A stretch of DNA of 64,000 nt from Typha latifolia (Eukaryota; Streptophyta; Magnoliopsida; Poales; Typhaceae), in contig CM034109.1 in the NCBI GenBank assembly GCA_019914945.1, positions 8,796,479-8,860,478 of the forward strand. Direction: 5' to 3'. The translations under genes were made by a program, and so were the position numbers. Each line of letters begins with the position of its first letter. Within the stretch, counting starts at the first letter, position 1. The notes beneath the pieces are model-generated. The model ran no database searches, was not told where the DNA came from, and was given only the letters and a program-made list of their open reading frames with translations. Shown in pieces: positions 41,437 to 51,318 of the stretch.

Positions 41437-42071
41437 ATGGCATCTGGGTCTAGGAGTTCGTCGAGAAACTCGAGCTCCGAATGGACTGCGAAGCAGAACA
41501 AGCTGTTCGAGAAGGCCCTGGCGGTCTACGACAAAGATACGCCGGACCGGTGGCATAACGTGGCTCGTGCGGTGGGCGGCGGTAAGTCTGCGGAGGAAAT
41601 GAAGCGCCGGTACCAGCAGCTCGTCGAGGACATCGAGCAGATCGAATCGGGCCGCGTACCCTTCCCTAGGTACAGTTCCTCCGGTAGCGATAGCATCGGC
41701 AGTATGATGATGGTCGGCGAAGAACAAAGGTAACGTATAACTTATTCCATTTTAGGGTTACGATCGAGATCCGTAAGCATGCATTAATAATTTGTCACCT
41801 AATGCTCCACAGTCACATGAGATCTAATCCTAATAGAGCTATCATACTAAAAAAAGGAACGAAGGATCTGGTAATCCACCTGTACGGCATGCCTTTTTGA
41901 GCCACATTCATGCATGAACCCCCCCAACATTCTGATTCTTTTATCGCGCATGGTGGTCATGTTGTAGTATTTTAAATTTATACTTTATAAATGTCCACCG
42001 CTAGCTAGGAATCTTGATGACTGTGATATTTTTATTTGTGTGGCAGGCTCAAGTATCTCAAGCTCCAGTGA
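41437..42071 (+). CDS. RADIALIS-like single-MYB (SANT) protein, copy 1
   Basis: Small MYB-related factor of the RADIALIS/RAD-like family. In snapdragon RAD competes with DIVARICATA-type MYBs for partner proteins. Exons: 41437-41729 and 42047-42071, GT-AG, 105 residues. The single MYB/SANT repeat spans about residues 14-65: [57 protein letters not shown]. Two of the regular tryptophans are present, at the first and second helices; the third is replaced by Tyr as usual in this family. After the repeat comes a Ser/Gly-rich linker, then the spliced tail LKYLKLQ. The tiny second exon is typical of the family. An extra glycine (GGGK versus GGK in copy 2) lies in the inter-helix loop. Copy 2 follows 2 kb downstream on the same strand. 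Confidence 0.93.
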
Positions 42072-42592
42072 AGAAGAAGCTATATCTCTCTCTCTATATA
42101 TAGACTCTATATATATGGAATATTATTGGAATTTGGATGAAGATGTAGTTTGAAGAAGTATGTGTGTATGCTCTATGGTTTTTATCTAAGATCAGATATC
42201 GCTGATCAATATATGTAGATTGAAGCTTGTCTTTATGTTTTATCGTTTTAATGTAAGGCTATGTGATATTGCAATATTCCATATGGTGTACTTGTGATTT
42301 AGTTTAGTACTTTTGATGCGTTTGCTCTTATAAAACTTTTGGTTTTACGTCTTCCATCTAGTCTATTCAGATAAAGGATGCCAGGAGAGATAACCAACTC
42401 CAAAAACAAATAAACAATAAAATTGGAGAGAGTAAAATGAAAGTTATATGTTCGATGGCAGGTCACTGTGTAAGCATTAATTTATTCGATTCTTATCCAC
42501 CAGAAACAGAGAAACTGTTGCTTTCTATCCGAAAGTTGGATAGTTATACTATTTGGTACAGAGTAGTCAAACATTCCAAAACATGATAATTT

Positions 42593-42629
42593 TCTTCTTC
42601 TTCTTCTTCTTCTTCTTCTTCTTCTTCTT
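42593..42629. repeat. (TTC)n microsatellite
   Basis: About 12 TTC units, 60 bases upstream of a long GA run. The paired purine/pyrimidine repeats create a spurious Arg/Ser/Leu frame on the minus strand. Confidence 0.9.
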
Positions 42630-42689
42630 TTTCCACATAGATGCAGGCGTGCCCTAAATTGAGTGATAGAGAATGAGAGAGAACAAGAT

Positions 42690-42691
<2 letters not shown>

Positions 42692-42728
<37 letters not shown>
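42692..42728. repeat. (AG)n microsatellite
   Basis: About 18 AG units, uninterrupted, downstream of the first RADIALIS-like gene. Confidence 0.9.
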
Positions 42729-42730
<2 letters not shown>

Positions 42731-43157
42731 TGGTTTTATAGCTCTATGTATATCGAGAATCATATGGGCTAGGTGTTGGACTGGATAAATTAAAGATTCT
42801 AAGATTTGTATCTAGTCTTCTTTTATTATGATTAGGATTTGGTAGATAGGTCGAAGATCCTGAACTTGAGATGGAAACAAAGAAGCATCAAATTGTAGAC
42901 CCCCAAGCTTTGAGGCTTTTTGTCAAGTGGCAGCTCAAAAGGTCACTTCGGATCTAAAAAAATGTTGGAACATATAGAGTGACACTGCTGTTCATGTCTT
43001 TAAGATTCCAGAATTATATATATATAACAATCAAGAAAAGAAAGATTCCAGTATGGTTTATTAGCACAATCACAAATTGAAAGATAAAAAAAAAACTCAC
43101 TTTTTTCCCAAGCAAATTAGGAGAAGGATCGTATCTTTTGTATATTTTTTTTCCAAA

Positions 43158-43688
43158 GGGTAAATTATAAATTATTCCTAAAATTAAATTAACCTCTTAA
43201 AACTTTATATTTATATCACTTTGTCGCTTGTAATCTATGTTAATATTAAACTGTTTTTTTTTTCATATATACACTTAACAAAAAAGATAACAAAATTTCC
43301 AAAAAATCTTGGAAGATGGATCTATACATGAAAATGTTAGGATTATCCTTCCCTTCTAATAGATTTACTCATTTTATCTCATTCTTTAAATTTACAATAT
43401 AATGCATTTTCTCTCTCTTATGTCTTTAATTTCTACATTCAAATACATAATCATAGATTGAAATATTTCAATTCCCTTTAAAATATGGATAAAAAAATTG
43501 ATATATAGCTGCTCAAACAATAGAATACTTAATATGAATCCTAACACTATAGTAATTTGATGGCTTCATTAATGGTCGCTCAGTTTTGGACGTTAGTTTA
43601 GAGTTTAGACTATATTTGAGCAAAATGATACAATTAGGAAGATAGTTGGACTTTAAATATAACCATATGGTTGACTTACAATTTACCC
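43158..43688. mobile_element. MITE candidate between the RADIALIS-like genes, about 530 bp
   Basis: The left end GGGTAAATTATAA and the right end TTACAATTTACCC are inverted copies with one mismatch. The inside is AT-rich with no coding frame. Short terminal repeats, size and position between two genes fit a non-autonomous DNA transposon. No clear target-site duplication was seen. Confidence 0.45.
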
Positions 43689-43941
43689 ATTTTTTAATTT
43701 TTCTACCAACTGACGGCCAAGAACAAGAAGAAGTGAAAGAGGTAAAAAAAAAACAAAAATATCAACAAAATGTACAGAATTAGATAACAGTGGCATAAAA
43801 GATCCCCCACTTTTGCGGATAAATACTTATTCTTAGCCCACACTCTTTGTGGCTCGAATAGTTATTCCATATTCTTCAAACGTCCCTCTTCTCTACTTTA
43901 CTCCTCTCAAAACTATTCTCTTTCCCCCACCACCATACTTC

Positions 43942-43950
43942 TATAAGAAG
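43942..43950 (+). promoter_or_regulatory. TATA box of the second RADIALIS-like gene
   Basis: CTATAAGAAG lies about 75 bases before the ATG at 44022, in a CCACCACC/CCTCC context like that of copy 1. Confidence 0.6.
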
Positions 43951-44021
43951 CGTCCTCCCATACCTCCCTCCTCACACCACAACACACCAATAGAAGAATC
44001 TATCAAATTTAATTTGAACCT

Positions 44022-44737
44022 ATGGCATCGTTGTCGATGAGCTCGGCCCGGAGCTCGGGGTCGCCGTGGACGGCGAAGCAGAACAAGCTGTTCGAGCAAG
44101 CGCTGGCGGTGTACGACCGCGACACGCCAGACCGGTGGCACAACGTGGCTCGTGCCGTCGGCGGGAAGTCGGCGGAGGAGGTGAAGCGCTACTATGAGCT
44201 GCTGGTGGAGGACGTCAGGCGCATCGAGTCCGGCCAATTTCCCATGTACAGGTCCTTACGTTCAGGTACCCCTTAATCGCATACATCCCATAATTCTGAT
44301 TGCATTCGCTCTAATTCTATATTACTATGTTTGATTTTTGAGTATGATTAGGTTGGTTAGATATACAGTAACACAAGTGATCAATACGATTGGTATATAT
44401 CTAATGATACGCAGATATTAGAGTAGGTTGGCAGAAATTTTTAAATAATTTTATATAACTTTAATAGATCAAATTATTTCCTAGATAAGATTTAACTGTT
44501 GACTGTAATAGTTCTTGAAGGACGGATTGTTGGGCTCCGATAAGCTATCTAGTGTTACTTCCAAGCTTGTGAAAGTGCTTTAGCTTTACAAATTAATCCC
44601 TTTCGTGCTCACATTATGTACATTTGTTTATTCTTTTCAAAGATTCTCCAATCATCTTGGTATCTACTTATCATCAAATTAATCATCCTATTTTCTGATT
44701 CGGTTTGTTCAACAGGATGAAGCACCTGAAGCTTTAG
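44022..44737 (+). CDS. RADIALIS-like single-MYB (SANT) protein, copy 2
   Basis: Exons 44022-44251 and 44716-44737 give 83 residues. The donor is AG/GTCCTT at 44252, not the more obvious TCAG/GTACCC 16 bases later, because only the earlier site keeps the frame through the acceptor to the tail RMKHLKL. The MYB repeat spans about residues 14-64: [59 protein letters not shown]. It is nearly identical to copy 1 over the repeat but 22 residues shorter, lacking the Ser/Gly-rich linker. Exon 1 is much more GC-rich at third codon positions than its flanks. Same strand and orientation as copy 1, so the pair arose by tandem duplication. Expected role: nuclear regulator antagonising DIVARICATA-type MYBs, by family knowledge. 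Confidence 0.92.
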
Positions 44738-45295
44738 TGGAGAAGGGAGACTGCTAGCTACTGTCTCTAATATTCTCAGTGCTTTTAGGACTTTTATTTT
44801 CTTAATGGAGATCCGATATCACTGATCCCATTAAAAAAGAAAAGTATCATGTATCTCTTTCCTTCTTCTTATGCTTAACAGCTTTCGCTACCAAATTGTA
44901 AATTTGTCAAAGACTGTTATATAAATTATAAATATCGATCAGGGTCTAATTCTAACCTTGCCTGTGATTCTTATATTTTGCTTTTAATACTTTAAAAATA
45001 TTCCGAGTTAGTTAGTGTTAACCTTAACAATAGTTAATAGGATCGAAATTATTCTATTAACTTTTAAAATTAAAAATTCTAAAAATAAGAATTTTCTTTT
45101 ATTTTGATTTTACGCTTACAAAATTTACCTAAGAGTATATTTAAGATTATTTTATGTTGTAACTATTTGTTAAGAAAATTAACGTTCATGTGATTTTAGA
45201 GTATTAAAAGAAAAAAAAAAGAAGTAAAATAAGGTGTGCATGATAATTTAGGAAAAACTTATGATGTTTTTTGTAAAAAAATTTATTAATTGACA

Positions 45296-45490
45296 CTCAC
45301 CTCTACTCGGGTTAATGGATCGTCGGAAATTGCCGACTTTTTAATAAAATTCTATTCGCATTTGCCGAGTAAGCCGACAATTAAATACGGTTGGCATTTG
45401 TCAAAGTCCTCATAGTTGGTAATTAGCGTTTGCCGACTTCTTACTAATTGAGTCGTCTCTATATGTCCTTGATCGACTAGAAAAGTGTAC
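45296..45490. mobile_element. CACTA-like subterminal repeat remnant
   Basis: Within 190 bases there are several variants of GCCGACTT, TTTGCCGAG and GTCGGAAATTGCCGA in both orientations. Maize and rice CACTA elements have subterminal arrays of such TTTGCCGA motifs. No CACTA terminus or transposase was found, so this can only be a fragment. Confidence 0.35.
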
Positions 45491-46960
45491 GTCAACTTTA
45501 TCAAGCAATTAATATCGTGAATAATTTCGCACCTAAGATGGATTTTTTTTCCTTCTTATTTTCTTAAAAAACTTGTACCTTTATTTTATTTTCTAAGAGA
45601 TTGCTCGTATACTACTATTAGTTCGTTAAGATTTAAATTAATATTACAAGTTTGATGCACATAAGTAATAGAGACCCAAAGTCTAGCAAAAATATATCAA
45701 CTCCATATTAACTAAGACATTATATATATATATGATAAAGAATACTAAGAGAATTTTAGGCATATGATAAACTTCAAATTTGTCAAGTTCTATTCCTCTC
45801 ATTTATATCTCATAATGCAATGTCCTTATTTTCTGATTCCATTTGCACATGAAATATATGAAGTACATTTATGTCTAATTTTTCACATTTTAAGATTCTA
45901 TTGGTGATGCATTCTTATTACGATCCACGTTTCAAAGTGCAATCCACCCAAATAATAATAATAATAATAATAATAACGAAAAAAAAGGGCTTAGGGCTAG
46001 GTGGAATCTTAACAGTTTGGCCATCTTTATTCCCTATGCCTCCTCTAGCCAACTATAACTCTCCTATCTGCTGTCATATTTTTCATATTGGTGTCACAAT
46101 TATTATCCTTATGCTTTATTTTTCCTATAGCCCTAAGTTCATATCTGGAAGCATTTGGAACATTACTTCCAAAAGATGCTGCACATTCAGTTTCATTCTG
46201 TTGGCATTCATCACATTCTTAGCTCTGATGTCACTTATTTTAAGTAGTTTGACATTAATTGTTAGAAATATTTTACTTCTTGTGATCCAACCTCGCCAAA
46301 CAGTAATTATTGTAAACTCTGATACAAAGATATATACTTTGAAAATCCTCTTGTGACAAACTAAGAAATACTTTTTTTTACCTTATTTTATTGATGTCAG
46401 TATTAGCTCCATACGTTCATTTTATAAAGCTTCTCTTTAGCACCACTATGGACTCTCAACACGCACACCACCGTCCTTTGTATAGGCATTCAAAATACAT
46501 ATCATTCTCTTAGCTAAATTAGATTATAATATTAATCATATTATGAGACCTCTTAAAATCTCATAATTTAACAAAAAGAGCTTCCACCATCTCCTACTTC
46601 ATCATGGAGATCCAAAACATGTATTTTATATAAATTTTGAACCTAAATTTATGTGACGGTTTACGCATAATTAATGTTGGATTAATAGTGAAATTTTTAG
46701 AGCTTAAATATTATTTTTATGTCATATATTCGTTTATTTAAATCTATGAAAAAAGTAAATAAAAATTAGTTTTAAAATGGTTATCATGACAGTGAAAAAT
46801 AAAAAGAAGTGAGTTTGGTACCATATTGACTATTCAAAAAATGTTGTAAAATATATAAAATATCAAGTTGCTCGTAAGCTTTGAGCTTCAAAGTGTACTC
46901 AATTTTGTGGGTAAAGGAATTTATATAAATTAACCTATATATGTGTCACCTGGCTTGACT

Positions 46961-47143
46961 CGGTTTGCGTGGTGATCAAAACTAAAATTATTTTATTTTT
47001 TCGCTAAATAGAATTTTGATTTGGAAGTTAAGTGCAGTCGGTCTGAAGATGTCGGTTTGCGTGTTGATCAAAACCAAAATTATTTTATTTTTTGCTAGAT
47101 AGAATTTTGATTTAGAAGTTAACTGCAATTGGTCAGAAGATGT
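46961..47143. repeat. Tandem duplication, two copies of about 92 bp
   Basis: Copy 1 (46961-47052) and copy 2 (47053-47143) both begin CGGTTTGCGTG and end GAAGATGT, sharing ATTTTATTTTTT and AGAATTTTGATTT inside. About ten differences separate them, so the event is not recent. No coding content. Confidence 0.85.
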
Positions 47144-48729
47144 ATGATGCTTCAGTTAAGCTATTAAACATGAAACAATGTGTCACTTTATTTACCGTGA
47201 CGATGTGATGTGCATCTCTTCATTAATTCTAACCGAATAAATATACCCCTTCGTTGTGATATAGGTGTGCGAATGATATATTTTTGCATTTTATTTGAAT
47301 AAACATATCTCTTCATCATAACTATTCATTTCAATGAATAGAATAGAAGTCTTTATAAGAATGAATTCATTTTATTCATACACTTGACATTGTGGAGTCT
47401 TCTGCATTTTGAGAAATATAATAGTGCACTATTATAGTTCCGCAATGCATTTTGAATAGTAACTTTCTCTCATGTGCAAAATAGTCGTCACAGTATAGGA
47501 GATCGATATTCAATATTCTAGAAGTAATCGTTGGATGAGTAATTGGTCATAAGTTGATAGCATTTAACAGTAAACTCGAATTATATAGAAAAGTTATATA
47601 ATTTTTGAAAAAAAATAATTTATTTTATTATTATTATTTGAACGAGTTTTTAGACTATTTGAACGATATTATTATTATCAATAAAATATAAATGAACTAC
47701 TAGCATGTGAGTGAGAATGAATGAGAATATTGAATGAGAGGAAGATGATAAGTTGTTATTTTTGTCTTGTGAGAATGAATGACTGCCAATTTTGTTATTT
47801 TTCATAATGTCGAATTCTAAAGAGTGCGAAGCTCAAATGATAAGTATTCATAAGTTAAAATATAAATAATAATAATTATTATTAATAATTAAAAAAATCT
47901 TAATTGAATAATTAGTTCCTTCAAATCAGTCCAAGCTACTCATGCCTCTCTAGATGACATAATACATTTCATGCTCCTAAGAACGATGTGATTGAGTTGG
48001 CTAAATCCAATGCTAACTAATATGGAAAAAGGAAAATTTCAAGTGAAATTTGCATTGAGATGTGGGGAAGAGAATCTAAGCTCAAAAGAGGACTTACAAT
48101 AATAAGGGACCAATTTTGGCCGGCGTAGGTAAGGAGGGTGAAATTGAAATGCAAAAGCCAACGAGGTAAGAATGAATGGGTGGGGCCCCTACCCATTTTC
48201 CTGACACACCAACAAGACTGACCTCCACTCCTCCCAGCAGTAGTAAATGCCTCTTTTTCTTTCTCTCATGCCTTAGCGATACAAGAAGAGAGAAAAGAAA
48301 TCGAAGACAGTAGTAGTAGTAGTACCTTTATGTACAACAGAGGCAGAGATGATGATGACGATTTATTCTTTCATTTATTTATTATGTGATACAGCTAAGG
48401 TTAACAAATTTAGACCACACAAAATACAGTCCACAAATAGAGGAGTACGACCCATGAAGAGAAAAACTATCATAATATTAATTATTTCTAATTTCTAATT
48501 TCTAATTAAAGATAGGACCAATTTGCAAATTTGCAAGTGGGAGGGGGAGGCCGAGTGAGAAACATGACTCTGTCGGCTCCTTCCCTTCCCTCTTTAATCA
48601 CACCCGATCTTATCACCTCTCTCTCTCTCTCTCATCGTTTTGAAACTCCATCCCAGCTCAATTAAGGATCGGAAATTTTGGTAGCGCGGGGATTTTACTT
48701 GTTGATGCGTTGAGTGGGAAATTTTAACG

Positions 48730-49539
48730 ATGGAATTTAGGAACCAAGATGATGAGGAGATGGAGATAACGCCGCCTTCTTCTTCTTCTCTGGGTTACAA
48801 CCCGGCTCCGATTCGGAGCTCAGCTTTCTCCAAGCCGTCATCTTCTCTACTATCCACTAGAGGAGGAGGAGAGAGAGATGGAGATGGAGGTGGAGGTGGA
48901 GGTAGCTCTAGAAATGGTGACGCCTTTTCTATTCCTCCGATCTCGGATAAGAATACCACTACTACTCGCTATGGTGAGTGCCTCCGGAACCACGCGGCCG
49001 CCTCCGGCGGCCACGTGGTGGACGGCTGCGGCGAGTTCATGCCCGCCGCCGACGACCCCCTCAAGTGCGCCGCGTGCGGGTGCCACCGTAGCTTCCACCG
49101 CAAGGACGCCAACAGCTACCCCCAACAACTACCCAACTCCGCCCGGCTCTCCCTCCCCCTCCCGCTCCCGCCCCTCCAAACCCACCCCCACCCCCACCTT
49201 CACCACCAGATCCCCTACCCCATCACCTTCGGCGGCGCCACCACTGAGTCCTCCAGCGAGGAGCGTCACGCGACGGCGCCGGGGTCGTCGTCGTCGTCGA
49301 GGAAGCGGTTCCGAACTAAGTTTACCCCGGAGCAGAAGGAGAAGATGCTGCGGTTCGCGGAGCGGGTGGGTTGGAGGGTTACGAAGCAAGACGAGGCGTT
49401 GGTAGAAGAGTTTTGCAGGGAGGTGGGAGTGAGGAGGCAAGTGCTCAAAGTTTGGATGCACAACAACAAGCACGTAAAGCAACACCAGAGCCATCAACAA
49501 GAAGAAGAAGAAGAAGAAGAAGAACAACAACAATCCTAG
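48730..49539 (+). CDS. Zinc-finger homeodomain (ZF-HD) transcription factor
   Basis: Plant-specific nuclear regulator; intronless, 269 residues, as is usual for this family. An acidic Ser-rich N-terminus with a poly-Gly tract (about residues 53-60) precedes the ZF-HD dimerisation finger at about residues 81-127: YGECLRNHAAASGGHVVDGC, then EFMPAADDPLKCAACGCHRS with FHRKD. The homeodomain spans about residues 191-250: RKRFRTKFTPEQKEKMLRFA, then ERVGWRVTKQDEALVEEFC, VGVRRQVLKVWMHNNKH. The Met in WMHNNK is the ZF-HD signature in recognition helix 3. The linker is rich in Pro and His; the C-terminus is Gln/Glu-rich from a GAA/CAA repeat. The middle of the gene is very GC-rich against AT-rich flanks, which produces long spurious frames on other strands. 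ZHD proteins form homo- and heterodimers and act in floral and leaf development or stress. I cannot assign a subgroup. Confidence 0.96.
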   Translation: MEFRNQDDEEMEITPPSSSSLGYNPAPIRSSAFSKPSSSLLSTRGGGERDGDGGGGGGSSRNGDAFSIPPISDKNTTTTRYGECLRNHAAASGGHVVDGCGEFMPAADDPLKCAACGCHRSFHRKDANSYPQQLPNSARLSLPLPLPPLQTHPHPHLHHQIPYPITFGGATTESSSEERHATAPGSSSSSRKRFRTKFTPEQKEKMLRFAERVGWRVTKQDEALVEEFCREVGVRRQVLKVWMHNNKHVKQHQSHQQEEEEEEEEQQQS

Positions 49540-49735
49540 AGAGCCCAGATCGATCGACACCCCAACTCCATTGATGTTTGGGTATATAGGAGGAGAGTTG
49601 GAGGTTAATTTGAACTCTCTTCTATATCTTCTTAATTAATTTATATTACGCTATGCTACATTTCAATTTATCTTCTTCTTTTACAATCTTCAGTGAAATT
49701 GTCTTTGCATTTATTTTCCTTTGGTTTTTTTTTTT

Positions 49736-49763
49736 GCTCTCTCTCTCTCTCTCTCTCTCTCTC
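49736..49763. repeat. (CT)n microsatellite in the ZF-HD 3' UTR
   Basis: About 14 CT units directly after a T-run, 200 bases beyond the ZF-HD stop codon. Confidence 0.85.
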
Positions 49764-51269
49764 GGGCCCAAAGAAAAGAGATGAGCTTAGGGTTCATAAA
49801 TAAGCTTTGGATGACATAGGGATAGAGGAGGTTTAGCATCTGTACTACTACTACTACTACTCCTCCTACTACTAGTACACAAAAGGTTGCCTTAGATGAC
49901 TGAGTGCCTTCGAAGTTGTCCCTTTGGTGCGAGGAGGTGCATTTAATCGAGGAAGCACTTTTTTGCTCTCGGTGGCGAAGCACATTTAAATGATAAATAA
50001 AACAACCTTATCTGTAAGACTGTAAACACTTTGCAAACATTCTACGTCGAGGAAGATGGTTGGTTCTTTCACTTGAGCACTATTTCAATCATCAAAAGTG
50101 TGTGTTTTTATTTTTAATGATCGAAATAGTATGAGAATAGTTAGAACTAGTTAGATTTTCAAACATGATCCGATTCTTTCGTCATTCAACAAGCAAGCAG
50201 TATCTTAGTTAATGCTTTAAAGATTTATAAATTAATGCTCGTCATAAAACTAAGTATTCTTTGTGATTAGAGTGTAATGTTTTGGAGATTATGAGAAATA
50301 CATGGAAATTTTGAACTCAAATTAAGTTGAACTCTGGGGAGTTGCTTGATGGTTGGAAGAGAATTCCTTCCAACTGGTGGTGGATGGCCCGAGTTGTTGG
50401 TGTCACATCTACGTGTGAAGAGGTAGACTAATTGAGTATTTCATCACATGTGATAGAAGAGCTTAATTATCTAAGTCCTGCCATACTTTCAAGAGTTGAA
50501 TGATCCAATACCATGACCCACGATTTTATTTGCTTAATTGTATAAAAACCACAATTTCTTAATCTTATTCTCATTTCCAGGAATTTAGTAAGAAGAACAA
50601 TATTGCTAATCTCTTGTTAAGTGGATGTACAGTTCTGTTAAAATAAAAATAAAAACTTGCGTTTGAAATTAGTGGATAATCCGAAGATTATGAGAGGAAG
50701 AATTAAGTCTGTAAAACCTTGGCAACTGTGGGTTACGGAAGTGGATTAGGTTGCTAAATATAGTGTAGTGATTTGGTTGGTGCCCAGTATATAATATTTT
50801 CTAATTACTGTTAAGGGATACCATCTGAATAAATTACGACAGCGATTGAGCGGTTATGCTAATATAAAATTCATCATTAGAATTAAGAATGGTTAAATTA
50901 GGCGGTCATTAGAGCTGCATTTCCAAAGCAATCAAATCATGTCATGTTATCACGTCAACTAACCAATTAATTAAGTAAAGCTCCACCCTCTAATGACAGG
51001 TCGAGGTGTTAATTAATACCCTAGTGAGCTTGACCAGATCACACTTTCCCTTGACACGTGGCGGTTAACCCAGCCGTGCATTCGTGCTTAAAACTCCGTG
51101 TCGTATAGACTTTAATTTTTTATTTCTATTTTTATTATGGAAGAGAACGTGTCGTATAGACCTAGTTAATTAAATCAACCAACTTGCCCGAATCGGAAAA
51201 CCCCAAAAAATTTTGAATTCAAACTTTGACGATGCTACCTGCTGTGGAAGAAGACAATGGCACCCTCGC

Positions 51270-51273
<4 letters not shown>

Positions 51274-51315
<42 letters not shown>
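51274..51315. repeat. (AT)n microsatellite
   Basis: About 21 uninterrupted AT units, the longest dinucleotide run in the window. It is self-complementary and could form a cruciform. Confidence 0.95.

Positions 51316-51318
<3 letters not shown>

Larger units (their letters stand above)
42072..44021. other. Interval between the two RADIALIS-like genes
   Basis: It holds the 3' UTR of copy 1, TTC and GA microsatellites at 42.59-42.73 kb, and a MITE candidate at 43.16-43.69 kb. The last 200 bases are the promoter of copy 2. No other coding sequence was found. Confidence 0.65.
44738..48729. other. Intergenic region between RADIALIS-like copy 2 and ZF-HD gene
   Basis: AT-rich throughout. 45.30-45.49 kb carries several TTTGCCGA/GTCGGC-type motifs resembling subterminal repeats of CACTA transposons. 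(AAT)n lies at 45951-45976. A 92-bp tandem duplication is at 46961-47143. A 161-codon frame at 45871-46356 is hydrophobic and unlike any protein I know, so I treat it as chance. The last 500 bases are the ZF-HD promoter and leader, with AGT and CT repeats. Confidence 0.55.

Noticed and set aside
42482..42763. 93-codon minus-strand frame
   Set aside because: It consists of translated GA and TTC microsatellites (poly Ser-Leu and poly-Arg).
45871..46356. 161-codon hydrophobic open frame
   Set aside because: It is AT-rich, contains a poly-Ile/Lys run from an AAT microsatellite, and has no recognisable domain or splice structure. It is best explained as chance in low-complexity DNA.
48850..49560. 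Long open frames on other frames and strand across the ZF-HD gene
   Set aside because: They are shadows of a very GC-rich coding exon and consist of Arg/Pro/Ser/Leu low-complexity sequence.
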